DNA of 64,000 bases from the NCBI RefSeq assembly GCF_018991925.1, contig NW_024720773.1, positions 1,045,661 to 1,109,660 of the forward strand, written 5' to 3'. Both the position numbers and the translations under genes were made by a program. This document shows positions 40,358 through 51,877 of the stretch, piece by piece. The DNA is from Homarus americanus (lineage: Eukaryota > Arthropoda > Malacostraca > Decapoda > Nephropidae). Within the stretch, counting starts at the first letter, position 1; each line of letters begins with the position of its first letter. Below the pieces are notes generated by a model, which saw only the letters and a program-made list of their open reading frames with translations, was not told the origin of the DNA and did no database searches.

Positions 40358-42943
40358 TCACTGTGGCGGACTTAGATGGGTCACAGGTTGGGTTGTTCTA
40401 GTGAGGGCAGACTCCGTGGCCACCAGGCGTGGGGTCGCCCTCAGTTGATACTCCAACACAGGCGTCACCAGCGCCTTGTACAGGTGAACTTGTATCTTCT
40501 CAGGCATCAGTTTAAAACGTTTTAATTTGGCTGCGGCAACTTTGGCTTTCTTTAGTCTGTCCTTTACGTGGGAAATGATGCCCGTCCGAGAGATGATGAG
40601 GCCGAGCAACCTGCTTTGTTGAGAGTACTCAATCTCTTTGTCGTCGATCATCAATGGCGCCGGCTTGAATTTGGCTATGGGTATGACCTCTAATTTCGTT
40701 TTGTTTGTTGTTATTTTCCATTTTTTTTTCATACTCCGAGATCTCCTTTATTGCCCGAGCAGTGAGTCGCGCCATTTTTGCCGTGGATCTTCCTGGGCAG
40801 GTGACGATCTGTGTTACATCGTCGGCATACATGACGTATTCGCTGCCGACGATTGTGAGTGGCAGGTCAGCGGTGTAGAGCGTGTAAAGGGTTGGTGAGA
40901 GACAAGAGCCCTGAGGCACGCCGCTCGAGAGTGAGAATTCTTCTCCAAAATGTTCTTGCATCATGATTTTGGCTCTGCGGTCCGTAATGAAGTTGCACAG
41001 CAGGCGCGTCAGGTTTTCGGGTAGCCCCAGTTGTACAGTATGATCTTATACTGCAGCCCCGCATGCCAAACTTTGTCAAACGCCTTGCTGACGTCCCTCA
41101 GTACTATGTTGCACTGCAGGCGGCCAGTCATGGCATTGGCGATCTGCTCGTAGGCCTGGGCTATGTCGGTGGATGTGCCTCGGTACTGGCGGAAGCCGAA
41201 CTGGCGGGGATTATGCACGTCTTCGTCCTCCAGATACATCCGCAACCGCATTTTTACTATTTTTTCGAAGATTTTGGCAGGTACCTCTAGGAGCGATATT
41301 GGTCGAAAGTTTTCCACTTTGTTTGGAGGCTTCCCTGCTTTTGGTATGAGGCGAATGACGGCGATTTTGAATATCTTAGGGAAGTATCCAGAGGCGAGGC
41401 AGGCATTGCATATATCAGCAAGCCTCTCTATCATGTTGTCGGGGAGTTGAGCCAGGATCTTCTTGTTAATGTGGCTTTGCCCAGGTGATTTGTTTTTAAA
41501 CCTTTTTTTGACGGCTGACACATCTGCAGGAACTATGCGCTCCGTCAGGTAGCTTCCGTCCACCTGTCTAGTGAAGTCAGTCAGTGGGAGCGGCTGGAGC
41601 AGGTGCTGATGGTCCTTCAACTGACCTAAAATGTCCTCCTCAAACTTCCTGTCGAAGTCCTCGTTATCCTGTTCACTAATGGTAAAGATCTTCCGTAAAT
41701 ATCGCCGATGTAATTGTTCTTGGTTTTCCTCCTCGAATATTTTCACATTGTTTTGGTTGAGCAGGTAAGGGACCGTGCTAGAGGTGGAACCCTTCAGTCG
41801 CTTGATCCCTTTCCAGAATGCAGCAGAATCGCGGTAATTGTTGGCTGCCTCCCACACCAAGGCGGCCCACTTTTGTTCATGTAGACGTTTGCTCTCGTGC
41901 TGGATGTCCGTCTGTAGCTCTCGGTACCGGTCTCTCGGCTCTTGCGTCCACCCGCGGATACTTGCTAGCTGTCTCACGTGATCGTACTGGATACTGAGCT
42001 GCCTCAGCTGGTGACTAGTGTGAGGATGGGGAATGGTCCTGTAACTAGTGGTCGGGATGTTGTTGTCCATCTCCGTCTTCACATCCTTATACCATTGTTC
42101 GACCGCGTCGTCGATGTCATTGGGGCTGGCTTCTTCCAGGTTTCTCCCCTGCTTAAGACTGAGAGACTCCTTGAAGGAGTCCCAGTCTGCCCGTTTGAGG
42201 TTTGACCTGATGTTGGTGGGGCTCATAATGGGATTGGATGAGAGCGTCACGACGACTGGCAGGTGATCGCTGGTACTGATGGGTCCGGCGGTAACGTGCC
42301 TGTTCAGGACGGCCTCGTTGTTAGAGAGGATTATTTCGGGTGTTGTGGCACTGTCACGTCTGATCAATGTCGGGAAATTTGGCCCGAGGTGTTGCAGTTT
42401 TCCCCTTCTGATGTTGTCATACAGCGCCACACCGACGTTGTTCCCATTACCGTGTCCTAGTATGGAGTGGGGCGCATTTAAGTCCCCTATGATGTATGTT
42501 GGTTTTCTGTGGCGTAGCAACTGGTTTAGGTCTTGTTCGGGTAAGTAAGGACGTCTGGGAGGTAGATACATTGTGCATATGATAATAGGTCCCCTAGTTG
42601 TCTCCACCTGCACTCCCAGAACTGAATCCTCGAAGTCTGGCAACACTCTGTGACTCAGCCGTGACCTGATGGCCACAGCGACACCATCGTTCAGCTCACC
42701 CGTCATGTTCCTCTGGTATACAGTGTAGCCAAAAATTTTCAGCTTACTTTCGCCCTTTATGCCAGTACTGTTTAACAGAATGATGTCTGGGTCTAATTGA
42801 AAGTATAAGTTAGACAGTTCGTTACGTCTATTAAGGGACCAGTGTAGGACATTATGTTGGACAATTTTCATCCTGCTAACGACTGCCATTTCGGAGACTG
42901 TAGCTTGGGGCGTCGCTTGGAGTGTTTGCTCGGCTTCTGCCAT
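40358..42943 (-). pseudogene. LINE-J2 ORF2: endonuclease-reverse transcriptase, frameshifted
   Basis: Frame one (42943-41009, 644 codons) holds the APE-type endonuclease (MKIVQHNVLHW start block, NDGVAVAIRSRL, YLPPRRPYLPEQD, GDLNAPHS, STSDHLPVVVTL) and the first RT blocks (NFRPISLLEVPAKIFEKIV, LRDVSKAFDKVWHAGL). A frameshift near 41035 leads to 40964-40629 with SSGVPQGSCLSPTLYTLY and the catalytic YADD. A second shift in the T run near 40725-40735 leads to 40732-40358 (QQSRLLGLIISRTGII, then KALVTPVLEYQ). The C-terminal domain is shorter than in LINE-J1. The start could be the Met of MKIVQHNV, four bases after the ORF1 stop TAG, or the overlapping Met just upstream. Confidence 0.87.
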
Positions 42944-44315
42944 TTCTAGGGGGACGGAGCTTCTTAGCAGAACCTTCGGACATCTGCTTGTCAGTCAATG
43001 GCGGGCCCTCGAACTTCTCGTCACCCGTGTACAGGAAGGTGTTCAGGTCCTGGGCCTGCGTGTCGTAGTAATCAACTGACGCTGCAGCTCGAGGGTCTTG
43101 TTCCTCTGTGGAGTGAGTCGTCATCATCTGGTCGCAACCATTGACTGTGGTTACAGTCCGATGGTCACTGTCGTCGCTGGGAGTGCATGTAATGGAATTG
43201 CGGGCATTTACAGTGTCGTTGGAGCTGTGATCCCAGGGGAACTGAATGGCCACGTCGGGGCTACGGTTATACTGACTTTTGCCTAAGTCAAGGAGGTCAT
43301 GGTCTATTTCTGGCGTGGGTTGAGGTCGTCGATAAATCGTTGAGTGGGTTACTGCCTTAAGGATTTCTTTTGAAGGGACTTTGTCGCTTATTTCAACAGG
43401 TGCAATGTTGTTCCTGGTTAGTGTCTCGTTGAGGTGTTTCGAGAATGAACCTGGATGAGCCATGTTGATGTGATGGGCATGCAGGTAAGACAAGTATATA
43501 GTGGTGACTTTGGACTCGTCCAGCTGAGGAGAGGAGACGCTCCTGATGCTCTCGGCCACTGCGTCCCTCATGGCGCCCAGTGACTCAGTAACTGCCTGTT
43601 TTATTGAGTCCTTGATGGTTCTTATCTCTGATTGCAGGACTTCCATGGTCTCGCTGACATTGTTGAGCTCTTGGGAGTCTTCTTGAGTTTCTTTTAGAGC
43701 ATCTTTTAGGGTTTGGCTGTAAGCCATGATCGTCGACTGAGTGGTCCTTTCTATGGTGTTAGAAATTTCCCTGGTTTCTTTTTGCTTGGTTATTTCGGCC
43801 AGTTTCTTCTCTGTTTCTTGAAGTACCTGTTTCCTGACCAGGCAGGCGGCAGAGAAGGTCCTGTGGTCACCCTCGCAGACGACACACTTTTTTATGGTGC
43901 TACGGCAGTCTTTGTAGAAGTGCTGATCAGATGAACACTCAGAGCATATGACCCCTTGCATGGGGCAGTTCTTGGTCATGTGGTCATTGTATTTATAGCA
44001 CTTCATACATTGTTGGATGGGCGTATACTTTTCATATTCTATTTGGTGTGATAAGATGGAAGTGCCATATGCATAGAGCCCCTTCTCCTTCATTCTTTTT
44101 GCATCCGTTGTGTCGGCAAAGCGAACCTTGATTATATTATGGGCATACATAGGATACACCTCCACAACCTTGACATTGTTTTGCTTTTGTATTTCATCTC
44201 TTATTTCTTCTGCGTTATTTTCCACTACATCTTTGTCTAACTTCTTACATACAAGGGTGAGCTTGGCGCTGTATTCCCGTGGGACAATGACCTCGTAACC
44301 CAACGTGAAAAACAA
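42876..44315 (-). CDS. LINE-J2 ORF1: CCHC zinc-knuckle protein
   Basis: 479 codons, uninterrupted. The N-terminal 110 residues form an RRM-like region (VKVVEVYPMYAHNIIKVRFA). Knuckles follow at about 118-175: CMKCYKYNDHMTKNC, CSECSSDQHFYKDC and CVVCEGDHRTFSAAC. Then comes a charged helix with a coiled-coil-like stretch (EVLQSEIRTIKDSIKQAV) and a hydrophilic tail. This is the standard ORF1 layout of I/Jockey-type LINEs: an RNA-binding nucleocapsid-like protein. The stop TAG lies inside the ORF2 start region. Intact frame suggests recent activity of the family. Confidence 0.85.
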   Translation of the reverse strand: MFFTLGYEVIVPREYSAKLTLVCKKLDKDVVENNAEEIRDEIQKQNNVKVVEVYPMYAHNIIKVRFADTTDAKRMKEKGLYAYGTSILSHQIEYEKYTPIQQCMKCYKYNDHMTKNCPMQGVICSECSSDQHFYKDCRSTIKKCVVCEGDHRTFSAACLVRKQVLQETEKKLAEITKQKETREISNTIERTTQSTIMAYSQTLKDALKETQEDSQELNNVSETMEVLQSEIRTIKDSIKQAVTESLGAMRDAVAESIRSVSSPQLDESKVTTIYLSYLHAHHINMAHPGSFSKHLNETLTRNNIAPVEISDKVPSKEILKAVTHSTIYRRPQPTPEIDHDLLDLGKSQYNRSPDVAIQFPWDHSSNDTVNARNSITCTPSDDSDHRTVTTVNGCDQMMTTHSTEEQDPRAAASVDYYDTQAQDLNTFLYTGDEKFEGPPLTDKQMSEGSAKKLRPPRNGRSRANTPSDAPSYSLRNGSR

Positions 44316-44394
44316 GGCCGACAGTCGTAACGGTCAACAATTTGAACTGAGCAGGGAGCGACGTGCAGCACGTCTGCTCGCTATGATGGTTGGG

Positions 44395-44725
44395 TGAGCT
44401 CTGTTCTAATCCTGCGTTACTCTCCGCCACCTCCCGTTGCTCTGCTAATACCTCAGCATAACTCCTCTTAGCAACCACCTCCACTCTGTCGGCTACTTCC
44501 ACAATCTTAGCAAGGATCTCTTTCCCAACTTGTTCTAGTTTGGCAACCAGCAAGGTTCCAGCTTCATCTATTTTCGTCCCAGGGGAACTCGTTCCCCTAT
44601 GGCTTGCAATCGCCTCTTTCACCTTGACTATGCAGTCAGGGTAATACCAGGAACAGCCTTCATGCTTTACAGCAGTTTGTATTGTCTAAACGTTGCAGTC
44701 GTCAGGCCTGTATCATCCATATCTG
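44395..44725 (-). pseudogene. L2-like LINE ORF1, N-terminal part
   Basis: The minus strand from about 44725 reads MADMDDTGLTTATFR, and at 44622-44400 AGTLLVAKLEQVGKEILAKI and VAKRSYAEVLAEQREVAESN, a coiled coil. The AESNAG segment also occurs, in a homologous copy, at about 63130-63180, upstream of the better preserved ORF1 C-terminal half. The 3' side is cut by LINE-J2. Confidence 0.65.
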
Positions 44726-44829
44726 CCATCCCTCCTGCAGTAATCACATATCATACCCCTCATGGTTGTTGTTGTTGAGTGGGAGGAGGGGGGGGGGGGC
44801 AGACTGTGTATAGTTCTATACCCACTTAA
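44726..44829. other. Short spacer with a G run
   Basis: A run of more than ten G residues at about 44788-44800 preceded by GGGAGGA. Too short to call more. Confidence 0.5.
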
Positions 44830-46165
44830 AAATATTTAAGGGTTCATTACTCAACATTGGATAACTATATTTCTGTTAATTAATACCCAAACATATACAA
44901 CAGTAATACTTTTGCCCATATAACTGTAAGGTGTGCCCCAGGGTGTAACACTAGTGTCACCACAACAAACGAAGAGCGCTGTTAGGGTAGGTTGCAGTCC
45001 CACACACTGCGAGGGAGTTGGGCCTAATTCCCAGGGTGCTAACTCGCACAATTTAATCGTACCGGTCCCCCGGTGACTGCCGGTTATTCAGCTAACACAC
45101 ACACTGCCTGAGATATGATGGAACAGCATCAGAGATGTGACAAATTACTCAATCACAAGCAATCTTTCGTCAAGGAGCGACAGCCGATATTTACGTTACA
45201 TTAATTCTTTCACTGGGTAAATGATAATTTCACTGTTACAACATGAACACTGATTTTCACAAAATTCCCAGAGTTAAACTGATTTAATATGGAGGGTGTG
45301 AGAACATACACATACCTGAGCCGTTTATATACGGCTAACTGGTAACTCAGGCCTGTGCCATACACATGCCAGAAAGGCTAATCACGCAATGACAGAAATT
45401 ACATTCAACTCAGTCGCTGTACATTTAACTATGAAAATCAATGCCATGGGTCAGTTGAATTTCTTCCGTCTATTTTCATAATCTAATCAGAGATTGAGCT
45501 TGCCAGGAAAAAGTGAAATGGACATCAAATATATACACTAACAACACTATTTTCACAAGCTCGACAACACTACGTACAAGGAACTATTCATGGGGATACT
45601 TTAGATTTTGGAGATTATACAGTTTGACAGAATCTTTCAGGAGATTAATGACTTTCTTAAATGGACAACTGACACTAACTAAACTACAAACATCAGGTTC
45701 TCTGATGTTTGTGCAGCAAAATGATCTAATTTCAGTAGTACTTATAAACTCATTTCTATCCCCAAGGACGATATAACGACATGCCGCTTGTACTGGCAGA
45801 CTTGACACTCACTTACTTGACAGGTTTCACTAACAATAAAGACAGTTGAAGCTTTCAACATCACTCAAGGGATCTTGAATGTTCCATCTGTAGTCAGACA
45901 TATCTAAGTTGCGTTAACAGATACGACTACAGTTGCAATTTAAAATTTTGTGTCGATATACTAAAGAATACTAAGTGTCGGGTGCAGTCTAAGATTGAGA
46001 GAAAACGGAGGACTCAAGCGTCTTGAAGCGATGAAAAATCAGATGCCCCGAGACAGGGAACTCAATAAAGAAGGCATAGCTACATGTTTTGTTGGCTAAT
46101 CTGCGTAATTTGAATCGTCTGAGTTTACGTTAACTGACGTGTATGTACACCTGTACCCTTGCCTG
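44830..46165. mobile_element. Diverged, truncated LTR of the Ty3-D family
   Basis: Aligns with 47320-49119 of the Ty3-D LTR in the same orientation but with much more divergence: GTGCCCCAGGGTGTAACACT versus GTGCCCCAGGGTAACGCT, GTTGAGCTTGCCAGGAAAA-like words, the ATTAATGACTTTCTTAAATG word and the terminal CTAACTGACGTGTA word. It lacks the first 1 kb of the LTR. It stands immediately left of Ty3-D but is a separate, older event. Confidence 0.75.
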
Positions 46166-46333
46166 GATGGCTCTAAGGTCTTGCCTAGCATAGTTAACTA
46201 TACCCCTCTTGCAGGTTTCTTGAGAAAGATTCGTATATGAGTCATATCCAGCAATATTGAACTCACATTCCTCTGGGTCGAGTCTTCTGTTCTTGTACAA
46301 CAGATCTACAACTTCTACAATATTGGGTTGGTG
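46166..46333 (-). pseudogene. L2-like LINE endonuclease piece, left side of Ty3-D
   Basis: The minus strand reads a LYKNRRLDPEECEFNIAGYD-like segment, the first endonuclease block of L2 LINEs. Removing Ty3-D joins it in frame to 62306 onward (TDTFLDKREEFETLL). Confidence 0.65.
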
Positions 46334-49119
46334 TGTAACGGGCCGAGTTCTCTCTTTTTATAATTTACCATCCAGATATTATTTTTCTGTTAGTCTTCTT
46401 ATTTATTCATATACTTATATGTTCGTTGTTGCATTCTTTCCAATGAGTGTCCTGTTTTATATAGTTATCCTTCTTCAATTTTTTACATATATACTTATTC
46501 TTATATATTCTTGCTTATATTCTTATATGTTCTTTATCTCTATATACCTTATATTCTTATATATTCTTATATAAGTAACTCTTATGCTTCTCGGCTTATG
46601 TTTTCCAAGTCAATGTTTTTTCTTTACATTTTCTTTCATATATATTATATCTCTTCCATATATTTCGTTCTAGTTATATTCTAAACCATGGATTAACCTG
46701 GGAAACCATGTCTTTCTTATTACCACACTTATTATACTTACAACGGTAGACCTGCCACCACCCAGGATTTTATTAGATTATAACATATCTTAGTTAACTG
46801 TTAGGTAGCGAGCTTCTAGGCACGTGAGTTAGTTATTTTCTGAGAACCAATGTGGGAAAGGATAGAGTGGTGATACTCGTAGACGTAGATTACTAATTCA
46901 ATATTTATTAACACAGTGATTGGATAAGATGCATCTTAGATTCACTCAGACAAAACAGAACTGCAAATTATTTATTAAGTCATCAAACACTTCAAGAACT
47001 TATTACCTCATTAAATACTTCCAAATACTTATTACTTCAATCGACAATTGTGGTATTATTACTCTGCCAAATGATATTCAGTAATGGGTATACACCAGAT
47101 ATCACTGGACCCTCAGGTCTTACTTTACCAAGTAGCAAATTAACTCTTCACTTCTTGGTTATATCATTATGCTCTCAGATTATCATTTCATGGTCACTAC
47201 CGATGAATACATAACACACTGGACAACTCCACAATTTGCGCAACATACAATACCTCCTGTTAATTCGCAAGGAACAACATGGCACTTTGAACTCTCATTC
47301 AGTGGTTCAATACTTAACCTGGGATACTATATTTCTGCTGGTTATCCCCCAAACAAGATACAATAATACTTAGGCCCATGTAACTGTGAGGAGTGCCCCA
47401 GGGTAACGCTGGTCTCTACAACAAATGAAGATCGCTGTTAGGGGTCGGTTGTAGACCGAGACACGCCCAGGGAGCTGGCGCCTGATTTGCAGGAAACCGA
47501 ATTCCCAGTTTAATCCTGTCGAATTAACGGCATCGTCCAACCCGGTTACCGACCCACGGTAGCCGATGAGTATTCAGCTCAACACACTGGAGAGACGTTG
47601 AGGAAGAGTCACGAATGCGTAAATGTCTAACTTCAACTATACAAAACATACGTCTGGCAACGGTTCAGACGATATCTAAATCTCTACGTTACTGGACTTT
47701 ATTGGCACAGAATTCACTATGTTAACACATGAACACTGATATTCACAAAATTGACTAAGTTAAACTGAATTAATAGGCGGCGGGGAACACACGTTAACAT
47801 ACCTGGAGAGACGTTGAGGAAGAGTCACGAATGCGTGATTCTCCCTCGTGTAGAGGTATATACGTGCACCAGCGGGGCAGCTTGGGCCTCCGTGTTCATA
47901 CCAGAAGGGTCGATCTTACCAACAACATAACTTCTCTACCATTTTGGATCACTGTATACTTAGTTATGAACTCCGGTGTTCTTGACCAGGGTAATTTCCT
48001 ATGTCTATTCATATAATCTAATCAGAGGTTGAGCTTGCCAGGAAAAGGTGGAATATACACGTCGATAACATAAATTCTGCAAGCTCAGGCCTGGGGCGAA
48101 CAAGGAGCTATTCACGGGGAGGCGCTAGATCTTGGAGATTATACCAGTTGACAGAATAGTTCAGGAGATTAATGACTTTCTTAAATAGACAACTGACACT
48201 AACTAAACTATAAACATCAGATTCTCTGATGTCGGGGCGACAAAATGATATAACTTCAGGAGCAATCAGAAACTCATGAATATCCCCACGGACGAAAATA
48301 CGCCTGTGGGGTTTTTGGATTTGTGTTCACACTCAGGATGGGTTGGAGAAAGGAAACCCACAATGTGCTCTCTGTATACATGTTGTATTGGATGTACAAT
48401 GCAGCTTGGTGCTGGGAAGGCAGCATGGTTACAAGCGTGATGTAGAGAGAGCTGGTTGGTGAGGGTGCTCAGAGGAGGACAGCTTGTGGGTCGCCATGAA
48501 GGCCGGCGGGAGCGAGGACTGCCAGGCAGGCGGAGGAGGAGGTGTTGCTAGCTGGTTGGTGGAGGTAGAAAGAGACAGGTCACCACGAGGTCAGGTCTTA
48601 AATAGTGGGGGTAGGCGTGGCTTAGTAGTTGACCCCCGCTCCGTGATGTATGGCGGCACTGGTTGACCTAGACCACGAGGCATATACTGGGGAATTGGTG
48701 GGGTCGGCTACTCAGCGACAAACAGCGTTTGTAGGGGAGAAATCCACTACACGCCACTCTAGCTGGCCAATTCGACACTCACTTACTTGACACGTTTTAC
48801 TAACAATAAGGACAGTTGAAGAGTTCAACACCACTCACAATGGATCTTGTATGATCCAACTGTAAACAGACATATCTAATTTAACTCAAAACAAGGGTGA
48901 TCTCTCTCACACTCAAATTCATTTTATAGAGAGGTTGGTTTCAGTAAGTCAGAGAAAATGGGATAACGGAGGACTGAGGTGTCTTGAAGTGATGAGAAAA
49001 AAGACTCCTCAGATGGAGGACTCAAACGAAAGCCGAGTTACATGTTTTGTGGGCTATTGAGCGCAATATGAATCATTTGATTTTGGCGCTAACTGACGTG
49101 TAAGACCGTGGTCGTTACA
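46334..49119 (-). mobile_element. Ty3-D 3' LTR (with inserted solo LTR)
   Basis: 2786 bp including the 447-bp solo LTR and its 4-bp TSD; net 2335 bp. The first 350 bp are AT-rich with TTATATTCTTATATATTCTT runs. Open plus frames such as 46257-46574 are LTR shadows. Confidence 0.92.
48305..48751 (-). mobile_element. Solo LTR (TRIM-E-related family), TSD CGCC
   Basis: 447 bp, TGTGGGGT to CCACTACA, flanked by CGCC (48301-48304 and 48752-48755). The other Ty3-D LTR reads AAATACGCCACTCTAGC at the same place (about 61931-61947) with a single CGCC, so the insertion and TSD are proved within the window. Related to the split LTR at 11489/17343 and, in its GC-rich core and right edge, to TRIM-E. Confidence 0.95.
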
Positions 49120-49143
49120 AAGCTTTCCCCTCCCAAAGATTCG
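49120..49143 (-). other. Ty3-D polypurine tract
   Basis: The minus strand reads TTTGGGAGGGGAAAGCTT against the LTR start TGTAACG. Confidence 0.8.
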
Positions 49144-50208
49144 ATATTATGCGGTATAGTCAACAAAACATTCACAGAAAATACACAATTTCAAAACACA
49201 ATATCTTGCAATACTGGGGTAATGGTCAACAATACAGGCAACACACATTTACAAAATTTTCACATGCATAAAATTTTGCAACTCAATTGAATAATCACAA
49301 AAAACTCCCAGACATGGGCAGATAAAACTAACAAAGCAATACTGGTCATGACCCACAGAAGAACATAATCATACATCAATAGTACAGACATAATAATAAA
49401 AACAGGCCGGCCTTAATTACAGTTTTGTACATTTTTAACTACACCATCCACCAGGATGACAGGTAGTTTCCATCTAGGCGATTGATCAGATATGTATAAC
49501 ACTGGACCCAAGCACCAAATTCAACAATTGAGATCTCAAGCTTGTAGTAGTTAGGCGGACCCCATCCAGTCACTGAAGTATTAGGGTTGACCTTATCACG
49601 AAAGAATCATTCTTCACTCACGAGACGAGGCAAGATCTAAGTGGTCAGAGCATGGACTCAAATAGTCTATAATGCCAGCGACCCGGTCCACATGAAACCC
49701 CCAAAACCTCAGTGCCCTTCTGTTACTTTGCAATGCAAGAGTCTTAAACTGCACTAGGTCCATGTACTCCTGTACACGCCTAGCCGTGACTCTGCAAGGC
49801 AAGCGTCTTAAACTGCACTAGGTCCATGTACTCCTGTACACGCCTAGCCGTGACTTTGCAATGCAACTGTCTTAAACTGCACTAGGTCCATGTACGGTAC
49901 TCCTGTACACGCCTAGCCGTGACTAAAGTCCAGCTCAACTACCTCCTACACCAACTTAAGCCTATGCGCTTAGGACCTCCAGGTAAACTTGATCACTCAC
50001 ACCAAACGATGTTCTCACTGCAGTAAGACACATCTACTCATTCCTCTGGCCCAGGCTACATACTGACAATCCCTTCCCAAAAAGTCTCACACTGGCCAAA
50101 CTTGCATGGCAAAACAAACAGTTGATGTTCACGATCAACGAATCTCAAGTACTAAGTAAGTGCCCTTCATGGCAATTGAGAGACGTGACCGACCAACCGG
50201 TTCTGTTC
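49144..50208 (-). other. Ty3-D region between integrase and PPT
   Basis: About 1.06 kb without a recognised gene. Includes the 64-bp triplicate at 49725-49923. A long 3' untranslated internal region, or a lost extra ORF; no env-like transmembrane frame is visible. Confidence 0.5.
49725..49923. repeat. 64-bp tandem repeat, three copies
   Basis: Unit ACTTTGCAATGCAAGAGTCT ... CGCCTAGCCGTG starting at 49725, 49789 and 49853. The third copy has a 5-bp CGGTA insertion. Contains the palindromic GTACTCCTGTAC word. Confidence 0.92.
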
Positions 50209-51444
50209 CTAGAGATCCATACGAATCCGTGGTCTCCTCCTTCTCTGTGGGAACCTAGCCGCAGGAACTCCCCCTGGGTTCCCTGGACTGGCCAACCCTT
50301 CCCTTCCAACTGGTTCTGAATCTGATGAAGACTCACAAGGTGGAACCTGAATGTCATTCAACTTCGCAAACATATCCCTACCTACGAACCTTTTCACTTT
50401 CTCTGCGGCTCTTTTAATTATCTCTGTTTCGTCTGACATGTTTGTGAGTTCATAGGCGGCACCGTCTCGGATGATATCAGTTACTGTATACGGACCCCTC
50501 CATTTGGCGTTCAATTTCCTACTAGTACCTGGGAGAGGTACTTCAGCCCTCACCCATACCATTTGTCCCAACTGGACTTCTTCGTTCCTCCTATCTCTAT
50601 TGGCTCGTTGTCTGACTTCCCTTGACGTTTTCTCGGAAGTCTTTTTTATCAATTGGTGAGCTTCTCTTAACCCCTCACTACTTTCACTTTCTATTACAGG
50701 TAATCCAATACCCACTTGTCGGTGAGCATGGCGTGAGAAGAAGGCAAAGCGTGGCTGCACTCCAGTCGTGGAGTGCACAGCCTTGTTCAATGCACACTGC
50801 ACGGGACCTAAGAACTTGGGCCAACGTCGGGGGTTGTCTTCACGCAGGATGGCAAGGAGGGTCTTAAATGTTCGGTGCATTCTTTCTGTAACACTGTTGC
50901 CTCGGGGGTGGTATGGCAAAGTGAAATATGAACTAATATTACTCCTTCTACAAAAACTCTTAAAGTGGGCTGCTGTAAATTCCCCTCCATTATCGGCAAT
51001 CACCGTCTTCGGGCTGCCAAATACATTAGTGAATTTCTCAAATTCTCGGGTAACTTCTTGTGTCGCTTTAGTTCGAAGGGGGTAGAAGTTAACAAATCTA
51101 GAGTAATGATCGAGGACCGTCAACACATAACGGTACTCATTGACCCCCGCATGCATGTCAGTCAGGTCGACAGAAACTCGCTCGAGAGGCTTGGAAACTA
51201 CCGGTAAGGCCTGCCATTTCTGGGTAAGACCCTTAGTCCCCTTGAATTTCTGACAGCTTTCACATGATTTCACAAAGTCGATACAATCCTTACGGTAGTT
51301 TGGCCAGTAGAATAGACTTTCTGTCTTGGCAATGGTTTTCCACTGCCCTAAGTGACCTGACTTTGCACTCTTGTGTACTAACTTTAAGGCGGCCTCACGT
51401 AAATAATCAGGTACTACCAAGCAATAGAGTATTGCTTTGCACAA
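50209..51444 (-). pseudogene. Ty3-D integrase
   Basis: 411 codons, uninterrupted. Zinc-binding HHCC: His24, His31, Cys61, Cys64. Catalytic D,D(35)E: Asp in SVDLTDMHAG, Asp in IADNGGEFTAAHF and Glu in GNSVTERMHRTFK, with exactly 35 residues between the last two. The C-terminal module includes VWVRAEVPLPGT and KWRGPYTVTDI, the GPY/F motif. The tail is Pro/Arg-rich. The frame is intact, but it is disconnected by a frameshift from RNase H (overlap 51407-51444), so the polyprotein is broken. Confidence 0.88.
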
Positions 51445-51877
51445 TCTGTTCTTTTACTAGATATAAAACTTCATCTATCACTTCAAACTTATCAATGGTG
51501 GTTTTAGGGTATCTGTGCCTCGGTAACTTTTCCCCAGTCAAATACTGCAAGAGCTCTTTCCACCGTGGTTCTTTCTGTTGTTCTAGTCCAAGCTCGGCAG
51601 GTGTTAAGCCCTCTAGCGTAGGAAATTGAGATACTAGGTCTTTCAGCCGCCCTTCCCTTACTACTCTCACGGGTCTACTTAACGCATCAGCTACAACATT
51701 TGCTTTACCGGGTTTATAATCAATTGTAAAGGAATATTCCCTCATTTCTAACATCCACCAGTTCATTCTCTGATTCTTAGTCTTCTTCCTGAAGACTGAG
51801 GTCAGAGGTTGGTGGTCAGTTTTGATAGTAATTTGTGTGCCCCACAAAAAATGATGGAAGAACCGGCATGCTAACAC
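51407..51877 (-). pseudogene. Ty3-D RNase H C-terminal part and connection to integrase
   Basis: 156 codons: HHFLWGTQITIKTDHQPLTS (RNase H DH block), then NWWMLEMREYSFTIDYKPGK and ANVVADALSRP, the conserved end of gypsy RNase H. It overlaps the RT frame by 7 bp; a frameshift separates them. Confidence 0.85.

Larger units (their letters stand above)
40237..44390 (-). mobile_element. I/Jockey-group LINE (LINE-J2), near full length
   Basis: Minus-oriented two-ORF LINE related to LINE-J1 (11899-17342): ORF1 44315-42876, ORF2 42943-40358, short 5' UTR of about 70 bp up to 44390 and a short 3' UTR. It interrupts the ORF1 of an L2-like LINE, whose upstream part lies at 44395-44725. ORF1 is intact. 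ORF2 has two frameshifts and a shortened C-terminus, so the element is probably inactive but not old. Confidence 0.85.

Noticed and set aside
44788..44800. Possible G-quadruplex at a G run
   Set aside because: A single G homopolymer with only one short GGG neighbour; no set of four tracts.
46257..46574. Hydrophobic plus frame, also at 54107-54493, resembling a membrane protein
   Set aside because: It is the AT-rich start of the Ty3-D LTR, present in both LTRs; Leu/Ile/Tyr-rich by composition.
49144..50208. Possible env gene in Ty3-D after integrase
   Set aside because: No frame long enough and no signal peptide or transmembrane pattern; the region contains stops and a tandem repeat.
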